Shown here: positions 50,937-61,064 of the stretch, in pieces
Position numbering within the stretch: the first letter of the stretch is position 1
Layout of the letters: each line of letters begins with the position of its first letter
NCBI GenBank assembly: GCA_039105265.1
Contig: JAPFFF010000004.1
Span: forward strand, 6,739,501-6,803,500
Direction of reading: 5' to 3'
DNA length: 64,000 nt
Source: Tritrichomonas musculus
Lineage: Eukaryota; Parabasalia; Tritrichomonadida; Tritrichomonadidae
Position numbers and translations under genes: made by a program
The notes under the pieces: model-generated
What the model was told of the DNA's origin: nothing
Databases searched by the model: none
What the model saw: only the letters and a program-made list of their open reading frames with translations

Positions 50937-51677
50937 TTAATCTTCTTTTGTATTATTTTGTTCAAAGTCAATAAAAGAGAAATTGTATGTAATATTGCTT
51001 TCCAGAAAATCATCATTTTGATTAAATTGGGTTTCATCATTAAGATGTTTTATTTGCCCTGATAAAGATTTAGCTTCAGAATTTGTTTCAAAGTCTTTAA
51101 GATGCTTAGAAATGTAGTTCCACCTGTTTTTTAATGAATTTGAATTTCTACTATTGAAGGATTTTGTCATTTGGGACCATTTAGAGCCATAATCTTTATA
51201 TAATTTTAATAGCAATACATCATCATCTTTGCTCCAATGTCCAATGAAAAAACCAGGAACAAGATAATTTTGATATCTATCACGACATTGTCTTCCAGTT
51301 CTACCAGGCATATGCTTAGCAATATTTTTCCAGTTCTGGCAACCCATTTGTTCGACAAGTTTTTTCAAATGCTCTTCTTCTTCTTTACTAAATTTTTTTC
51401 TGATAGTTTTATCATCTTTTTTATTATTTGATTCATCAGAATCTGTTTTGTTCATGTCCATTTTTGTATTTTTGGTATCATTGAATACAACTGTTTCTGA
51501 TTGCTGTAAATTCATCTCGGTTTGATAATTTACTCTCGGAATTTGGTAAAATGGATAAAAAAATCGATTAACTGGAAAGAATTTTGATGGTATATAATAT
51601 GGAATTGAATTAATATGATAAAATGAATTTCCATTTCTTGATTGCATGAATATAAAGCAGATATAATTTTTATTCAT
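50937..51677 (-). CDS. Two-repeat Myb DNA-binding protein, 246 aa
   Basis: Two Myb repeats follow a low-complexity N-terminus: R1 (about 95-140: KFSKEEEEHLKKLVEQMGCQ, NWKNIAKHM, RTGRQCRDRYQNYL) and R2 (about 147-195: GHWSKDDDVLLLKLYKDYGS, KWSQMTKSF, RNSNSLKNRWNYI). The third-helix signatures match the Myb at 15202-15993, but the N- and C-terminal parts differ. The tail is acidic and Asn/Phe-rich. The true start may be the Met at codon 11 (MQSRNGNSF), since the first ten residues are hydrophobic and atypical. Expected role: sequence-specific transcription factor in the nucleus. Confidence 0.88.
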   Translation of the reverse strand: MNKNYICFIFMQSRNGNSFYHINSIPYYIPSKFFPVNRFFYPFYQIPRVNYQTEMNLQQSETVVFNDTKNTKMDMNKTDSDESNNKKDDKTIRKKFSKEEEEHLKKLVEQMGCQNWKNIAKHMPGRTGRQCRDRYQNYLVPGFFIGHWSKDDDVLLLKLYKDYGSKWSQMTKSFNSRNSNSLKNRWNYISKHLKDFETNSEAKSLSGQIKHLNDETQFNQNDDFLESNITYNFSFIDFEQNNTKED

Positions 51678-51980
51678 TTATTATTGCTAATAAATTATTA
51701 AAACTTTGATATTTCTTTGATCATTCTTTTGATGGTGTTAAATGGCACTTTATATTTATTTTAAAATTCTTTTTTTATTTTGACTTTTTATGAGTTGCAT
51801 CAAGAAGCTCTTCGATATTCCATCCAACTACATCTTGAATTAATTTATAAGCTTTTGTATCTTTATCATGTTAAAAATATTTTAAATCAATATTTCTGAT
51901 TTCAATTGTTTTGTTGTAATTTCTTCATTTCCAATTAACCCAACTGGCTTCTTTTGCTAAATTGCCGCCATGACAACAGC
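51678..51980 (-). other. Spacer with a possible minus-strand gene remnant
   Basis: 51787-51875 on the minus strand reads KDTKAYKLIQDVVGWNIEEL then LDATHKK, with protein-like sequence further upstream in broken frames. It could be the 3' remnant of a gene I cannot name. The rest is AT-rich spacer. Confidence 0.3.
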
Positions 51981-52039
51981 ATGGTTTCTGCCAACTTTTG
52001 CTTATGAAGCTGCGCGAGAAGCAAAGTATTCCAAGTGCC

Positions 52040-52680
52040 TCGCTGTTCCCATAGAAAATATATGAGAAAAAATGATCAATTTAAACCCAATCTATAAAGC
52101 AATTCAATTATCAAAATCCCATCCACATTATGGAGGTTATAGAAATTTTACAGGCACTATTTAGTAAATGAAAAACGATGGTGTGTGGTAATTATGGCAT
52201 TCTGAATATGCCCTTACTTACATTGAAGAATTGTCTGACATATATGATGTAGGAGATATGATTTTTCAACTAGAAGACAGCATTTTAAAAGGCCAAATTC
52301 TAAAGATATCATATAATTTCTAACAAAAGTTTGTAATGTTTTTTCTATTGCTGAAAAATATCAAATTGTTAATGCAAAAGAAACGATGTGGCGAAGTGAG
52401 CAATCACGTTTAACGACATGGGCAAGAAAAGGCTCTGATGGAGTAGAATATTCAGGCGATAGTGGCAAAGAAGGTTTTAAAACATTAGCTAGTATAACAG
52501 CAGCTGGATATATCCTCCCATTATTGTTAATTGCTGGAGGAGTAACCACCAGATATGAAACCAACTGGTTTGGCCAAAATCGTTATGCAGCAAAACATAT
52601 TGATGAAGAAAACGAAGATTAATCGACAAAAGTTTATTCAAATCATTCGGTAAAAAGTTGGACAATACGAAACACGTGAA
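52040..52680 (+). pseudogene. Decayed DDE transposase (pogo/Tc1-like DNA transposon relic)
   Basis: The 78-codon frame 52386-52622 reads MWRSEQSRLTTWARKGSDGV, then FKTLASITAAGYILPLLLIA and GGVTTRYETNWFG. This matches the section of pogo-type DDE transposases that begins NADET.W, continues LTTWA..GSD.V, and goes on FT.MATITA.G.KLPLLLIAKG.T.R. The first catalytic Asp position appears as Lys (NAKETMW). Upstream, YIEELSDIYDVGDMIFQLED resembles the segment before that Asp. The second and third acidic residues are not found. No terminal repeats were located. It is an old, broken DNA-transposon gene. Confidence 0.65.
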
Positions 52681-52829
52681 AAAGATATTTTTCAGCCAGT
52701 AATTAAAAAAACCACTTGAGGGTATACCTTTTGGAAAATCATTAAAAAAAAACTTTTAAGAAAAAGTTAAAATATATACACCTTCAGAATGATTATCTTT
52801 AAATGTAAGTATTTTACCATCTCAATTTT

Positions 52830-52918
52830 GAAAGATATAGCTTAGTAGTTTTAGTCAATATAGACTCTAGGTATTGGGTTCGAAAGAAAACGGTCTCGCT
52901 TTTTTTTATTTCTATTTC
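52830..52918 (+). other. tRNA-like relic with A and B boxes and T-run terminator
   Basis: TAGCTTAGTAGT (52837-52848) matches the pol III A box in nearly all positions. About 40 nt later GGTTCGAAAGA (near 52877-52887) keeps the GGTTCGA core of the B box. A CAATA/TATTG stem with an 11-nt loop sits where the anticodon arm would be, and CGCTTTTTTTT ends the unit. The acceptor and T stems do not pair well, so it is a tRNA pseudogene or tRNA-derived element rather than a working tRNA. Confidence 0.4.
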
Positions 52919-53142
52919 AATGATGTAACTAAGTTTTATATCTTCAATTTTTCATTTTAATATGTCTTTTCACTTAGATAATTTCATTTAAGCCAGAATA
53001 AAAAAAAGAAAAAAAAATAGAATAAATGTTACATTCAAAAATAAAGAATTGTTTTCTCACAATTTCCTTGATGATTCATATATTCAATTTGGTTAATATT
53101 GTATAGAAAAAAGCAATAAAAAGAGTTCATTTTTATTATTTT
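52919..53142. other. Spacer before the BspA relic
   Basis: AT-rich, no features. Confidence 0.3.
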
Positions 53143-55637
53143 TTATTTTTCATCAATATGATCATTAATCACATTTGATTTGATTCCAATATAACCAGCA
53201 TCTATTGATAATGGAATTGCTGCTTTTGTTAATGATGTACATCCACTAAATGAAAGTTTCCCAACATGTTTCACTGTAGTTGGCAATGAAATATTAGTTA
53301 ACGAATAACAAGCACTAAAAGCGAATTTTCCAATTGATTCAATTGAGTCGTCAAATGGCAAATATTCCAATGAGCTGCATTTACAAAAGGCATATTTACC
53401 TATTTCTGTCAATGAAGAATGAAATGAAACTTCTTTTAATGAACGACAGCCATAAAAAGTGTAACCATCAATTTTTTTAATAGGTGAAAGAATTGTCACT
53501 TTTTCTAACGATGTGCAATTCACGAATGCATGTGTTTTAATTACATTCACAGAAGCTGGAATTAATATTTCTTTAAGATTATCGCAATTACAAAATGCAT
53601 GATGAAGTATTTGTTCCACTGAAGAAGGAATTTTGATTTCACTCAAACTCGAGCATCCTCTGAAAGAGTAGCATTCAATTGATTTAACAGAAGGAGGAAT
53701 GACGATATTTTTCAAATGGGAACAAAAGCTGTATGTGCATTTATTAATTACATTTATTATTGATGGCGAATTTGAAGGAACATCATATGTTATTTGTTTA
53801 AGTGATTTACAGTAACAAAAAGCACTTTCACCAATCGAATTCAAAATTGATCTAATAATAACTTTTTCTAGTGAATAACAACCGTAAAATGCAAATTTGC
53901 CGATTTCTTTTATTGATGAAGGAAGTGATATTTCTTTCAAGGATTCACAATTATAAAAAAGACAGAATGAAATCTCAGTGATTAATGGTGGAATATTGAT
54001 TTTTGTTAATGATTTACAACCATTGAAAGCTTGCTCACAGATCGTTGTTAATGTATTAGGAAGCGTGATTAGTGTCAATAATTTACATTCAGTAAAAGCA
54101 AAATCACCAATTTTAATAAGTGACGAGATAGAGGGAATTTCTTTCAATGACAAACAACGACAAAAAGCAAAACTATGTATTTCTTTAATTGATTCAGAAA
54201 ATGAAACTTTTTTCAATGATTTACATTCATAGAAAAGGCCTCTCTCAATGATTGTAATAGAAGGTGGAAGTGAAATTTCGGTAAGTTTGGTACATTTAGC
54301 AAATTCATATGGTTTAAGCTTAATTTCAGTATTTTCAATTAAAAATTGAACTATGTCTACATTATTTTTACATGCAGCAAGATACAATGGAGTTACTTGA
54401 TTAAAAAACAGTTATATTTGAATTATATCATCATAAAAAAAATAAATATTTTTGAAATTTTGTTTAAAAATAATTGATTTGAAATTTTAAACAGCGATAA
54501 TTGATTAATCGAAATAAAAAAATTGAAATTTTATTCAAAAGAAAATAATTATTTGAATGATTGATTTGTTTAAATCAATTTCCTTTTCATTTAAATAAAG
54601 TTTAACAAGTGAATAATAACCAAAATCGCACAAATAATAGATTATGTAATGATTGTTAAAATCATTTGGGAAAAAAGAATAGTTATAATAACGAAAACAA
54701 TAGTAATACATATTTTTTTCGTAAACATTCTCAAGATTTGATTTTTCAACTTTTTCATCCAACAAATAATTTTGGATGTAATTTGCAATATCATTATGAT
54801 GACATTTAATTGCTTCTTCAAAACATTTTTCATATGACTCATCTTCTGGTTGAACGTTTAATTCTTTAAGAAGGTAAATCAATTCAGCATTATTTGAATG
54901 AATTGCATAAAGCCACAATCATCCTTTCAATTCAACTCCGTTCATTCTCAAATAATTAAAAATTTGAATTGATCCAAAGAATGCTGCATATTCAATCAAT
55001 GTCGTCTTCTTATTTTTAATTAAAAATTGGTTGGTCTCAAAAAGTGATGACTTGATTTCACTTGATGGTGAAATAACGTTTTTATTCAAATAAACAATGA
55101 AATCAATAACCGAATCTTGACGAATTAATTCACAAATGTATGAATCATTTTCACCAACTTTACGCTTCTCTTTAAAAATATCTTCATCCATTGAAACATC
55201 TTTTTCAATTTTTGCTTTGAAATATTGATTTATGAACGTTTTGATTTCAGGATAAAAAAATTTGTGAAGATCCGGTTTTGAATAGAATTTGTCGCTTTCT
55301 AAAAAAAATTGTTTTATTGATTCATCAAACGTGATTATTTGGTTTTCAAATAATTGGAGAAGAATTTTTTTATGTCCTTTGAAAAAAATGAAAATATCAT
55401 AATTTGAATAAATTTAAAGATAAATTTTCCATCGCACTTACGATTTTGGGCTATTTTTAACAATAATGTAAGAAAATTCTTTATTTCTTTTTCATTTTCA
55501 TGAATCTTTTTTGATTGAATGAAATTAATTAATGAGAGAAAATCTTCCAAACTATCATTATCATCATCATTATCAATATAAGCTAGAAGCAAATCATAAA
55601 GCTTCTTTTTTTCACTGATATATTCTTCAATTCCCAT
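53143..55637 (-). pseudogene. Decayed BspA/ankyrin-like gene, minus strand
   Basis: Reading from 55637 down: MGIEEYISEKKKLYDLLLAY (to about 55400), then after breaks VGENDSYICELIRQDSVIDF, TLIEYAAFFGSIQIFNYLR, and MWLYAIHSNNAELIYLLKEL with EAIKCHHNDIANYI. This stops at about 54535 after LVKLYLNEKEIDLNKSI, at the same ankyrin boundary as in the 48 kb relative. About 150 bp of AT-rich filler follows. The last part (414 codons, 54387-53143) opens VTPLYLAACKNNVDIVQFLI and runs through about 15 BspA repeats to a charged end (GIKSNVINDHIDEK). Frames 54387-53143 are clean, so the LRR part may have been under constraint until recently. Confidence 0.85.
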
Positions 55638-55914
55638 AGGTATTTTTAAATATATATATTTTTGGGGAATCGATCAAAATACGTTATTTTTTTTTTAATT
55701 TCTTTAGATATTTTTATTATATTATAAATTGTAATTGATAGAATTTTTATAACTTTTTTAAAAATAACATATAAATAAAATAAATAATATAGAAACTATT
55801 GAATTTATCGAAATATTGGTATTGAAAAAAAATAATAATATCATTGAAAAATTGAAATAAATATTTTTATACAAATAAATTGAGAGAAAAAATTATTCGC
55901 TGTCATTTAATTTT
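55638..55914. other. Spacer
   Basis: AT-rich, would be the 5' side of the 53-55 kb BspA gene; no motif recognised. Confidence 0.3.
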
Positions 55915-56700
55915 AAGTTTTAATGCAAGCAGCTCCAATCACCCAATCTTCAAAATTTTTGGTAATGGCCAAGAGAAAGATTACAAGATATTACAACATA
56001 CTAACAATAAAGCCTATTTTCAATTTGGAAATGATGAATTCTACACTATCAATAGCAATCGATCAATCAAAATTAAATTATTTTCAAAACTGCGTAAACT
56101 TTTTCACAAGAATTAAAACATGCTATTGATTTTTGTGCAATATTTACAAAAAATCGATTCCTCATTTCATTGAACAATTTAAATCGAACATGTTTAAATT
56201 TTGATAGTGAAATTATTAAAGAATTTGATTCAAAAACGTCCAAAAATGTAGATTACTTTTCATTGTTTTTTACTGAATCTGAAATTAACAATGTTTATAT
56301 ATTGATTCTGTGTTAAATAATTGAAAAGACTTAACTAATAATCTTTCTATTTCTGACCACACTTTTAGTGCTAAAGATTGATTTTCAAATATATATTACT
56401 TATCTTATCTCTCCAATGTTAGAGGCTCGATTCAACAATATTGTTGAACTAATTCCTTCATATGAAAGAAAATTTTCTGATCCGAATGATCGTGGATTTC
56501 TGGCATCATGTTCAGCTCTTTCATTTACCCTCAATCATGATGATAAATTTAGAAATTAGCATTTCACAAGATCTTATGAAAATAGGTGAAAATAAATAGG
56601 ATGAAATTGAGTTCAAAGACATCTTTTTCCATGATGGATTCAATGTCTCTGAAAAGGTTTACCACGGTAATTGAGAGGATGATTTCTGATTATGAATTTT
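55915..56700 (+). pseudogene. Unrecognised decayed gene, plus strand
   Basis: Coding-like stretches appear in changing frames: HPIFKIFGNGQEKDYKILQH then FQFGNDEFYTINSNRS (55931-56060), YERKFSDPNDRGFLASCSAL (about 56460-56520), and DEIEFKDIFFHDGFNVSEKV (about 56598-56658). Their composition is protein-like but stops intervene throughout. The family is unknown to me; it may be one of the many trichomonad-specific families that accompany BspA genes. Confidence 0.4.
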
Positions 56701-57243
56701 TTTTATATTTTTCACAGCGCAGATGCAACAGTGTCAATTGCCACTTTGTTATTCAAAAATAATGAATTCCAGTTGTCAATTGAAATTCTTCTTCTTCGAA
56801 TGGAAAATATAAAAATGAGAATTTTGAATAAAGCTCATATAAATATATATCCTGTACTAGATTAAACATTGAACAAATTTCATCAAGGAGATTCATAAAT
56901 TTATTTGTCTAAACATTTAGACAACAATTATTTAAATAAATAGTCTTTCAATTTTTTGTGAGTAACTTTTAATTTGAATAAAAGCATATAAAATTTCAAA
57001 GCTATTATAACCATCTATTTTCACTGATTAATTTAATCCAAAAGCCAATCCATTTTTTCAATTTTATTTAGGTTTATTCTACAAATATTTATAAGAATAA
57101 TCGTATTTTTTTCAAAAAGTTGCGTCCATTATTTTCAATTTGTTAAATATTATGGAAATTCAATCATATTTTTTTTTTTCTTTTTTTTTTTCAGAGCATA
57201 TTGAAATTTCAATTGGAAGTGCTTTATTTGAGTTTTAAAAAAA
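56701..57243. other. Spacer upstream of the two-TM protein
   Basis: AT-rich with T runs near 57172-57192. A 28-codon frame from ATG 57152 (MEIQSYFFFSFFFSEHIEIS) precedes the next gene in a different frame and may hold its original start. Confidence 0.35.
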
Positions 57244-60063
57244 TTGCATCCTAGTAAATCAGTGCCACTGAAGGAAAGCAATTTGATAAGACAATATAAT
57301 AATGCATACCAGCAAAAAAAGAATGTTATTTATGGTATTTTCAGAACAATTTCATGTTTTCTATTTTTTTTGGCTATATTTCTTCCTTGGCTTCAAATTC
57401 GGGGTGTTTCATTAAAATCAGTTTATTTCTTATGTGCGGAGCATATTGCAACAAATTCAATGTCATTTTCATATATGATTGGCGATTATCTTCAAAGATT
57501 TGAAATAACTACTGGATACACATCATCATTTGCTGATGATAATGGACTTGTTCGATGTGATCCAGAGCACATGTTTTATTTCAAAAAATTTTGTGATCAT
57601 ATTAATAATGATGCAGTACTCAGACCTTATCGTTACTATTTGGGACATAATCAAACTGGTTCCTGCCAACTTGAGTATTATAGTAATGAAGAAAATACAG
57701 ATCAGCCAAACAACAGTTTTTTTAAATTATTTTATCTTTTTCCGTACAACGAAACATATGATATGATTCGTGTTTACAACGAAACGGTTGATTTCAAAAA
57801 CTGGAACTTTTTCACAGATGGTGAATTTGTTGAATTTGTGGATGTTGAGTCAAGTAATTTGAATTTTTATGACACACATAAAGAACCGTTTTGGACAACA
57901 GGACTTGCTGAATTTGGAAGCCAAAATGAATCTCGCGTGTTTACGATTCTTTATCCAGTTCTTGGAAAATATGATCCATCCAAAGAAAGAAGAAATAAAA
58001 TAAAAGATATAAACAAAATAAAAGAAAAGAAAACCAAAATAAAACCAAATTCAGATCATTTTTCGTTTAATAAAAATCTAAATGAAAGTTACACGAACAT
58101 CAAAGCGGAACCAAAACAAAATACTTTGTTTGAAAATCTCAAAGATTTATTTTTTTATTGTGAGAAAAAAATTATGAATCAACTTTTTAATTCAAATGAG
58201 AATGAATTCTGTTTTGCCAAAAGTATTGAAGAAGCAAAAACAAGAGAAAAATCAAAACACAAAACAAAAAATGAAATTCAAGATAATGATGATAATGATA
58301 TGATTGTTGTTTCTAATGCTGGCTCATCATTCTTTACAGAATCTCTTTATTTCATATTAAAGCAACAAAAGCATAATAAGTATAATCATTATATAATCAC
58401 AGACTACATGTATAATGTTCTCATTGAAAAAGATATGGGTGCTGTTTATCCAAAGTATTTTGAGAAAAGACAGTCAATTTTTCCAAACATTTCTGATATC
58501 AACAGTTCGATTTGGAATTCAGTTGAGAAAGAAATTATTGAAGTGCCAATAGATGTTCCGTTGCTTGTCAATGTAACTACATCTATTCAATACATGATTA
58601 TAAAACGAGTAATAAATACACGAAGCAGATATTCATATTATATCATAATGTTGTTTGAAATAAATCCAAAAATCTTAGAGATTTATTCATTAGTTACTAA
58701 TGTATTCGTAATATGTTTAGTTTTCCTTTTGATCATTTTCTATTTAATACGATTGGCATTGTTTTCGGTGGAATCTGATCGCAATAATAAATTAATAAAA
58801 AAACAGAAAGCAATCATTGCTAATACCTTTAATGAAAAAGGTAAAAAGAATTCGCAAATAATTAATCCATATGAAGGAAAAGTTATTGAAGCTATTAACA
58901 AATTGAGAATAATTCAGCTAATGAATTCTTCTGATTTTAAATTAAATGATTTTATTGATTTAGCTATTGAGGAAATGACCAAAAATGGCGAAGATCTTTT
59001 TCAAATACAAGTCGAGGAGCAAATACAAATAAAAGATGAAAAACAATCGGAATTTTGTCCATTTTGTTCTTATTTGATGGATTATAATCATGATTTATCA
59101 GTACTAAAATCAAAATATAAAGATATTAAGAAAAAGATTGAAAGAGAAAGTTTAAAAGCACGAAAGATTCTGAATTTTTATTTAAATAACAACAACAAGA
59201 TAGAAAACGATAAAAATAAGAATCAACAAAATATTTTTTTAGATTTGAAATCAAAAGATTCTCAATTATTTCACATTTGGAATATCCGAGTAAATTCAGC
59301 ATTTAATCTCAATTGTAATGCTGAACTTTTGGACTCAAATCCACATTTATATTTAGTTCGAAAATTTATGAAATTCATTCAGAAACAAAATCTACTTATT
59401 GCTGAAATCTATCCAGATAACCTTCTAACATTTATCATTCAATTTACAAAAGAAAATGTTTTTTCATATCATTGCAAAATCAAATCATTTGAATTACTGA
59501 AAAAGCTCGTTAAACACAATTATAAGTTTTGGATAAAATCGAAAATAGACATATTTATTCTTTTTCTTGCATCAATTTTAAGAAATTCAAGAATAAAGAA
59601 AACTGAAGTCATAATTAATTATTTTGTTTCATTTATTTCTTATCAAGATGCTTATTTTATAAATCTACTAAGAGTATTGATTGAAGAAACGAACAATTTT
59701 CATACAATGGAAATATTTGGTAAGTTATACAATAGAACACAATCACCTGATTTTTCTGTACCAAACAATACAAAAGACACAATTTTATTCATGAAAGCTT
59801 TACTTGTATTTTCAGATTTTGCACCTTATTTAACAGAATATGATCAAAATGAGAACTGTTTGAATGAAATAAATATAAATATATTCACAAAGGAAGAAGG
59901 AGAAAATGAAAAATTCATAACATGCTTTCATTATGAAATGATGGAAAAAGTTGTCTCTCCTTGGCTTTATTTAATGAATTCTCTTTCACCTCAAATTGAA
60001 ATCAACAATACTATCAATGAAAATATAAATTTTTGGTATAATAAAATGAAGGATGCTAACTAA
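57244..60063 (+). CDS. Two-TM protein with a degenerate phosphodiesterase-like domain, ~939 aa
   Basis: The frame is open from 57232, but the first in-frame ATG (57460) lies after the first TM segment, so the 5' end is unresolved. Layout: TM1 (about 33-52), a large extracytoplasmic region with many Asn-glycosylation sites and Cys (about 55-475), TM2 (about 480-503), a cytoplasmic CPFCSYLMD Cys pair and charged helices, then a helical domain (about 680-939). The last part resembles the 3',5'-cyclic nucleotide phosphodiesterase fold: FSYHCKIKSFELL stands where YHN..HA.DV is expected, LASILRNSRIKKTE where LA.LCHD..H.G is expected, and LFMKALLVFSDFAPYL matches the L.K..I..aDiS segment with D858 kept. 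The HD metal ligands seem lost, so it may be a pseudoenzyme or receptor-like regulator. The family call is tentative. Confidence 0.6.
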   Translation: MHPSKSVPLKESNLIRQYNNAYQQKKNVIYGIFRTISCFLFFLAIFLPWLQIRGVSLKSVYFLCAEHIATNSMSFSYMIGDYLQRFEITTGYTSSFADDNGLVRCDPEHMFYFKKFCDHINNDAVLRPYRYYLGHNQTGSCQLEYYSNEENTDQPNNSFFKLFYLFPYNETYDMIRVYNETVDFKNWNFFTDGEFVEFVDVESSNLNFYDTHKEPFWTTGLAEFGSQNESRVFTILYPVLGKYDPSKERRNKIKDINKIKEKKTKIKPNSDHFSFNKNLNESYTNIKAEPKQNTLFENLKDLFFYCEKKIMNQLFNSNENEFCFAKSIEEAKTREKSKHKTKNEIQDNDDNDMIVVSNAGSSFFTESLYFILKQQKHNKYNHYIITDYMYNVLIEKDMGAVYPKYFEKRQSIFPNISDINSSIWNSVEKEIIEVPIDVPLLVNVTTSIQYMIIKRVINTRSRYSYYIIMLFEINPKILEIYSLVTNVFVICLVFLLIIFYLIRLALFSVESDRNNKLIKKQKAIIANTFNEKGKKNSQIINPYEGKVIEAINKLRIIQLMNSSDFKLNDFIDLAIEEMTKNGEDLFQIQVEEQIQIKDEKQSEFCPFCSYLMDYNHDLSVLKSKYKDIKKKIERESLKARKILNFYLNNNNKIENDKNKNQQNIFLDLKSKDSQLFHIWNIRVNSAFNLNCNAELLDSNPHLYLVRKFMKFIQKQNLLIAEIYPDNLLTFIIQFTKENVFSYHCKIKSFELLKKLVKHNYKFWIKSKIDIFILFLASILRNSRIKKTEVIINYFVSFISYQDAYFINLLRVLIEETNNFHTMEIFGKLYNRTQSPDFSVPNNTKDTILFMKALLVFSDFAPYLTEYDQNENCLNEININIFTKEEGENEKFITCFHYEMMEKVVSPWLYLMNSLSPQIEINNTINENINFWYNKMKDAN

Positions 60064-60115
60064 ATAATGCATTATTAAAGTTTTATAATAAAATGAAGGA
60101 TGCTAACTAAATAAT
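60034..60115 (+). repeat. Partial duplication of the gene's 3' end
   Basis: The last codons and stop of the preceding gene (ATAATAAAATGAAGGATGCT and on to CTAACTAAATAAT) recur about 46 bp downstream, near 60086-60114. A short tandem duplication that leaves the stop intact. Confidence 0.75.
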
Positions 60116-60132
60116 TCATTTTAGTGCCATAT

Positions 60133-60320
60133 AATGGAAAATACAATCCCACTTTCTGTAAATTCATTGGAATTTAGTGCATTTAATGAATGTTCATCGT
60201 TGAATCAGTAATATTAATTGGAAGGAAATCTTTCAAAGAATGTACAAATCTTTCCCAGTTTGAATTCATTGAACCATCTTTTATTAGCTCAATTGGTGAT
60301 CATGCATTTGAATATTAAAA
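60133..60320 (+). pseudogene. BspA leucine-rich-repeat fragment
   Basis: MENTIPLSVNSLEFSAFNEC then SSLNQ, a frame change, GRKSFKECTNLSQFEFIEPS and SSIGDHAFEY: two to three BspA repeats with no start region and no continuation. A relic between two intact genes. Confidence 0.65.
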
Positions 60321-60499
60321 ACTGTTTTACTCTACATAAAATATAAAATTCTTATCAATTATTTTCTGATTGAAAAAATAATGCATACCCTCAATTTTCA
60401 AAGCTTCTAAATCAAAAAAATCTTTGTAACCGTTACATAAAATTGGTTAATTTTTTTTATATCAAGCCAATGACGTCAGCCTCGAGTAGCTTATGCTTT

Positions 60500-60860
60500 A
60501 GCACTCTCCAAATATCTGATCAAATGCCTTTTGAATACTCACCATCACCATTCATTCAATCAACAAATGACAACTGCCATTTTGATTGTCAAAGGAAAGT
60601 CAGACATAAATGACACTGTTGCTTCATCAAAGTTCAAGAAGATGAACAAGATTAAATACCCACCTTCTGCATTTCTCATATTTTGTAAAGATTATCGTGC
60701 ATCAATTCACCAAAAGTGCCCAAGTTTGAATCCCATTGATTTCAATCGCAGAGCCTGGAATTGTAATTTATTTCATTGATGGGCAAGCATTAAAAAAGCA
60801 TATTTTTCTGTTAACTGTTAGGAGAAGGAATTTGTTGCCAGCTTGATCAAATTATAAACG
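60500..60860 (+). pseudogene. Broken HMG-box gene
   Basis: The 82-codon frame 60531-60779 contains KYPPSAFLIFCKDYRASIHQ and then KCPSLNPIDFNRRAWN, which is the first two-thirds of an HMG box (KxPPSAYLLFCKDYR...NPxLSPxEVSRxxxxxW). The expected third helix only appears in broken form beyond the stop (WASIKKAYFS in another frame). A possible N-terminus (ATG 60522, MPFEYSPSPFIQSTNDNCHF) is in a different frame. HMG-box proteins bend DNA in chromatin; this copy looks inactive. Confidence 0.65.
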
Positions 60861-61064
60861 TATTTGTTTCAATTAGAGTTGTACAAAAAGGAAATTGACA
60901 CCTTGGTTCATTCATCATTTGGTCTATTATAAGTTTTGCTCAAGCTTGCTACATAATTTAATGTAGTTTTTTTATATAAATGAATTTTTATAATTTCTTT
61001 ATTTTTTATTTCACATTTCAGTATTTTTTTATTTGTCATTTTCTCTATACAAAAATTAATAAGT
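60861..61064. other. Promoter region of the right-edge BspA gene
   Basis: Contains an Inr-like TCATTTTCTC starting at 61036, about 29 nt before ATG 61065. No other gene. Confidence 0.45.
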
